Positions 62,035 to 64,000 of a stretch of 64,000 nt of DNA are shown here, piece after piece. How positions within the stretch are numbered: position 1 is the stretch's first letter; the number at the start of each line of letters is the position of its first letter. Below the pieces are notes generated by a model. The model saw only the letters and a list, made by a program, of their open reading frames with translations. It had not been told where the DNA came from and made no database searches. The position numbers and the translations under genes are program-made. The DNA is from an uncultured Verrucomicrobia subdivision 3 bacterium (GTDB lineage: Bacteria > Verrucomicrobiota > Verrucomicrobiia > Limisphaerales > DASXHY01), in the NCBI GenBank assembly GCA_937890005.1, contig CALBZA010000017.1:1-64000 (forward strand), given 5' to 3'.

Positions 62035-63642
62035 TCAGGCCCAGGATTCCCAGCCGCGCGGACTGGTGACTTTGTTCGTGCGCTTGGGAACGAGGACGCT
62101 CGTGAGCGCGAATTCGGCGAAGGCGCCGGTGCGCGCCGGTTTTTCCTCTGATTGTTCGCGGCGCGAATGCTGCGAGAAACTGTTGTTGCTGGACTGGCTG
62201 GAATTGTTGTTCGCGTGGTTCTCGGACTGGCTCAAGGGAGCGAGCCGGATGCCGCGTGATTCCAGCTGCTGCTGAAGCTCTGCCCAATGACGGTTCAGCA
62301 ATTCGAAGTCGCCCTTCTGCAGATTCGCCGTCACCTCCACCGCGCCGTCGCGCATCTGAACATTCAACGAAAGGTGGAGATTTTGATCCGGCTTGATGAT
62401 CACCTGCATTGACTCCGTTCCGAAGTCGCGCAACCGGAAGGCGTGCAAAGCGATCAAATCCTGTGTTCGTTCAAGTGTGCGGGCGGAAGTGATTGAAGCC
62501 AGCGTGATCGACGCGGTCTGCGTCTCGGTGGAACTCGTAACCGCCTGAAAAGACATTTGCGGGTCGAGCCTGGCGTCCGTCCGGTCAACACGGGCGGCCT
62601 GTGCGGGCTCGAAAGCGGGGCGGGGCGCAGGCCGAACGGCAGCGGTCGAGTCGTTGACCGGCAAGTTTTGCTCGTTTGACCCGGCAGATTGTTTCACTTT
62701 TTCGGCCTTTTGCATGGGCGAGGCGTATTTAGCACTGGATGTGCCAGCAACTTCTCCAAGCACTGAGGAGGTCCGCGAAGCGGCATTCTTCCTGTCTGAG
62801 ATCGCTTTTTCTCCGTTTGGCGTCGCAGGGAGATTTTGCCCGGCAAAAGTTTCCTCTGACTCCGATTCGGCGGATTGATCCGACGCGAGTGCCGCTTCGG
62901 TTTCAGAAACCACTTCCACGCTGCTGTCGAGCGCGGACGGTGAAGAAGGCATCTGTTCCGCCTTCGACACATCCGGTGTGATCGGCGCATTCAAATTCGC
63001 CGCAACTTTCTCCGCGGCTGCGTCGGTTCGCATTTCGGAGGCGGAATTGGATGATCCCAATCGGTCCGGATGCAAGTTGCCGGCAACGTCATCGTTTGCT
63101 GCGGTGCCTGATGGAACTTCCTTGGCAGTCGTCTGGGTTGAGTCGGTTGCTGATCCCTGAGCATTCTGTTGTGCCGTTTCCAGGACCGCTGCATTTGAGG
63201 AAGCCGTTGTTGATGATGTTTCCGTGAACGGCGTCGTGCTGGTGCCTGAAACGTTCTGTCCGGCAGTTCCATCGCCCGCGATCGCTTCCTGCGGAACCGA
63301 TGTTTCCGCTTCGCCTTCAATCGCTGCTGTCGTCGTCTGTTGCGGCTGTGTTGGCGCGGAGAGAATCAATGAGACGATGTATTCCGATGCGGAAGAAATC
63401 GTGGACTGTTCATCGGTTGCGGATGTGTCGTCCAAGGGCTGTTCAAGCGCCGGCGTTTCGGAATCGGTTTCCGTCGCAGCGGCTTCACTTGAGATTTGAT
63501 CTGGCGCGTCGCCGAGTGCCTGATCCATGAGGTCGCGGAAGGCTTCGGTGCTTCCGGCGGAAGCTCCGGACGCGTCCGGAAGGGAAGGGCAGAGAGCGTT
63601 TCCGGCGGGAAGCGCGGCGGTGGGAACGTTGAATGATTGCAT
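62035..63642 (-). CDS. fliK: Flagellar hook-length control protein FliK
   Basis: This 535-residue protein has a long disordered Ser/Thr/Ala/Glu-rich ruler region (about 1-390). A C-terminal Flg_hook domain follows (about 395-490, FGTESMQVIIKPDQNLHLSLNVQ and VEVTANLQKGDFELLNRHWAELQQQLESRGIRL), then a Ser/Asn-rich tail. It measures hook length and triggers the FlhB switch. It is seven bases upstream of flgD in transcription order. Confidence 0.88.
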   Translation of the reverse strand: MQSFNVPTAALPAGNALCPSLPDASGASAGSTEAFRDLMDQALGDAPDQISSEAAATETDSETPALEQPLDDTSATDEQSTISSASEYIVSLILSAPTQPQQTTTAAIEGEAETSVPQEAIAGDGTAGQNVSGTSTTPFTETSSTTASSNAAVLETAQQNAQGSATDSTQTTAKEVPSGTAANDDVAGNLHPDRLGSSNSASEMRTDAAAEKVAANLNAPITPDVSKAEQMPSSPSALDSSVEVVSETEAALASDQSAESESEETFAGQNLPATPNGEKAISDRKNAASRTSSVLGEVAGTSSAKYASPMQKAEKVKQSAGSNEQNLPVNDSTAAVRPAPRPAFEPAQAARVDRTDARLDPQMSFQAVTSSTETQTASITLASITSARTLERTQDLIALHAFRLRDFGTESMQVIIKPDQNLHLSLNVQMRDGAVEVTANLQKGDFELLNRHWAELQQQLESRGIRLAPLSQSENHANNNSSQSSNNSFSQHSRREQSEEKPARTGAFAEFALTSVLVPKRTNKVTSPRGWESWA

Positions 63643-63644
63643 GT

Positions 63645-64000
63645 TCAGGAAGCTTTTGACTTGGGCGGGGGAAGTGTGCGGCGGATTTTTTCGGTGATGC
63701 TGGCCGCGCGTCTGGATTCGACTTTGCCCATTCTGCTGAGCGTTTCGAGAATCGCGCTCACGTCGTCGTTTTTCATCAGGTAAAGAATCTTCACGGCCTC
63801 GTCCTCAGCCATCTCGCTGATCAGCGCCGCAACGGCATCAGAGCTCATGTTGGCGAACACCTTGGCCTGGCGCTTGAGGTTGTCGGCCTCCTGTTCCTGG
63901 ATGCGAAGGACGTTCTTGTCGAACTCGGCCTGGAGCTGCGCGACCATCTGGGTGATTGAAGTCAGTTCGTTGCGTTCCGCCTCGATTCGCAGCGCGAGTT
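63645..64000 (-). CDS. MotE-like protein with MgtE_N-type domain, 5' end cut by the window edge
   Basis: The visible 117 codons are open to the right edge. A coiled-coil segment (LRIEAERNELTSI ... EFDKNVLRIQEQEADNLKRQ) is followed by an MgtE_N-like helical unit (MSSDAVAALISEMAEDEAVKILYLMKNDDVSAILETLSRM). This layout matches MotE, a FliJ-region protein that in Bacillus-type operons lies before fliK, as here. An internal ATG at 63947 is not the true start because coding continues upstream. Confidence 0.75.
   Translation of the reverse strand, partial: LALRIEAERNELTSITQMVAQLQAEFDKNVLRIQEQEADNLKRQAKVFANMSSDAVAALISEMAEDEAVKILYLMKNDDVSAILETLSRMGKVESRRAASITEKIRRTLPPPKSKAS

Overview
The window looks like chromosomal DNA from a motile, respiring Gram-negative bacterium, most probably a Verrucomicrobiota member near Limisphaerales/Pedosphaera. 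This is inference. The lineage hints are the secreted-protein tail with a YQVQYRTNL...RFYRV pattern at the end of the 28718-31777 protein, the DUF4159-MoxR-DUF58-BatA-DUF4175 gene order, and the many short-period and palindromic intergenic repeats. I found no rRNA, tRNA, CRISPR array, transposase or phage gene.

Region 1 (1-12 kb) is ion homeostasis, stress and signalling. It holds a Kef/YbaL-type K+/H+ antiporter, then a minus-strand operon of response regulator, UspA and MgtE, then a Gdx guanidinium exporter. A second minus-strand operon encodes short HPF, GrpE and a saccharopine dehydrogenase/homospermidine synthase-like enzyme. A plus-strand operon encodes a membrane-anchored winged-helix-like protein, a histidine kinase and an NtrC-type sigma-54 activator. 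Sigma-54-like -24/-12 elements sit before both minus-strand operons. A PAS hybrid kinase and a TPR protein follow at 12-15 kb.

Region 2 (15.2-28.6 kb) is a complex I cluster in the order nuoA-B-C-D-I-H-J-K-L-M-M-N. It has no nuoE, nuoF or nuoG and carries two nuoM genes. The second NuoM has Leu where the antiporter-type subunits normally keep the TM7 lysine.

Region 3 (28.7-41.4 kb) mixes envelope and housekeeping genes: an M12-like secreted protease, a DUF362 protein, a TPR lipoprotein, CvpA, DnaG primase, a TerB-like plus DnaJ-domain pair resembling a split DjlA, and a TPR/gluzincin protein.

Region 4 (41.6-54.2 kb) is a tightly overlapping eight-gene operon: DUF4159, MoxR AAA+ ATPase, DUF58, BatA-like vWA protein, a DUF4175-like protein split into two genes, a vWA/GATase-like membrane protein, and a caspase-like protease with two EF-hand loops. 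The layout suggests an ATPase and vWA scaffold at the inner membrane linked to a calcium-responsive periplasmic protease.

Region 5 (54.2-64 kb, minus strand) is rpiB followed by a flagellar operon, transcribed motE-like, fliK, flgD, a stand-alone paralogue of the FlgD C-terminal region, flgE, fliL, fliM, fliN, fliO, fliP, fliQ, fliR, flhB. FliM lacks the usual N-terminal CheY-P-binding motif, FlhB has NPTR instead of NPTH, and the 5' end of fliP is built on a simple repeat otherwise typical of spacers.
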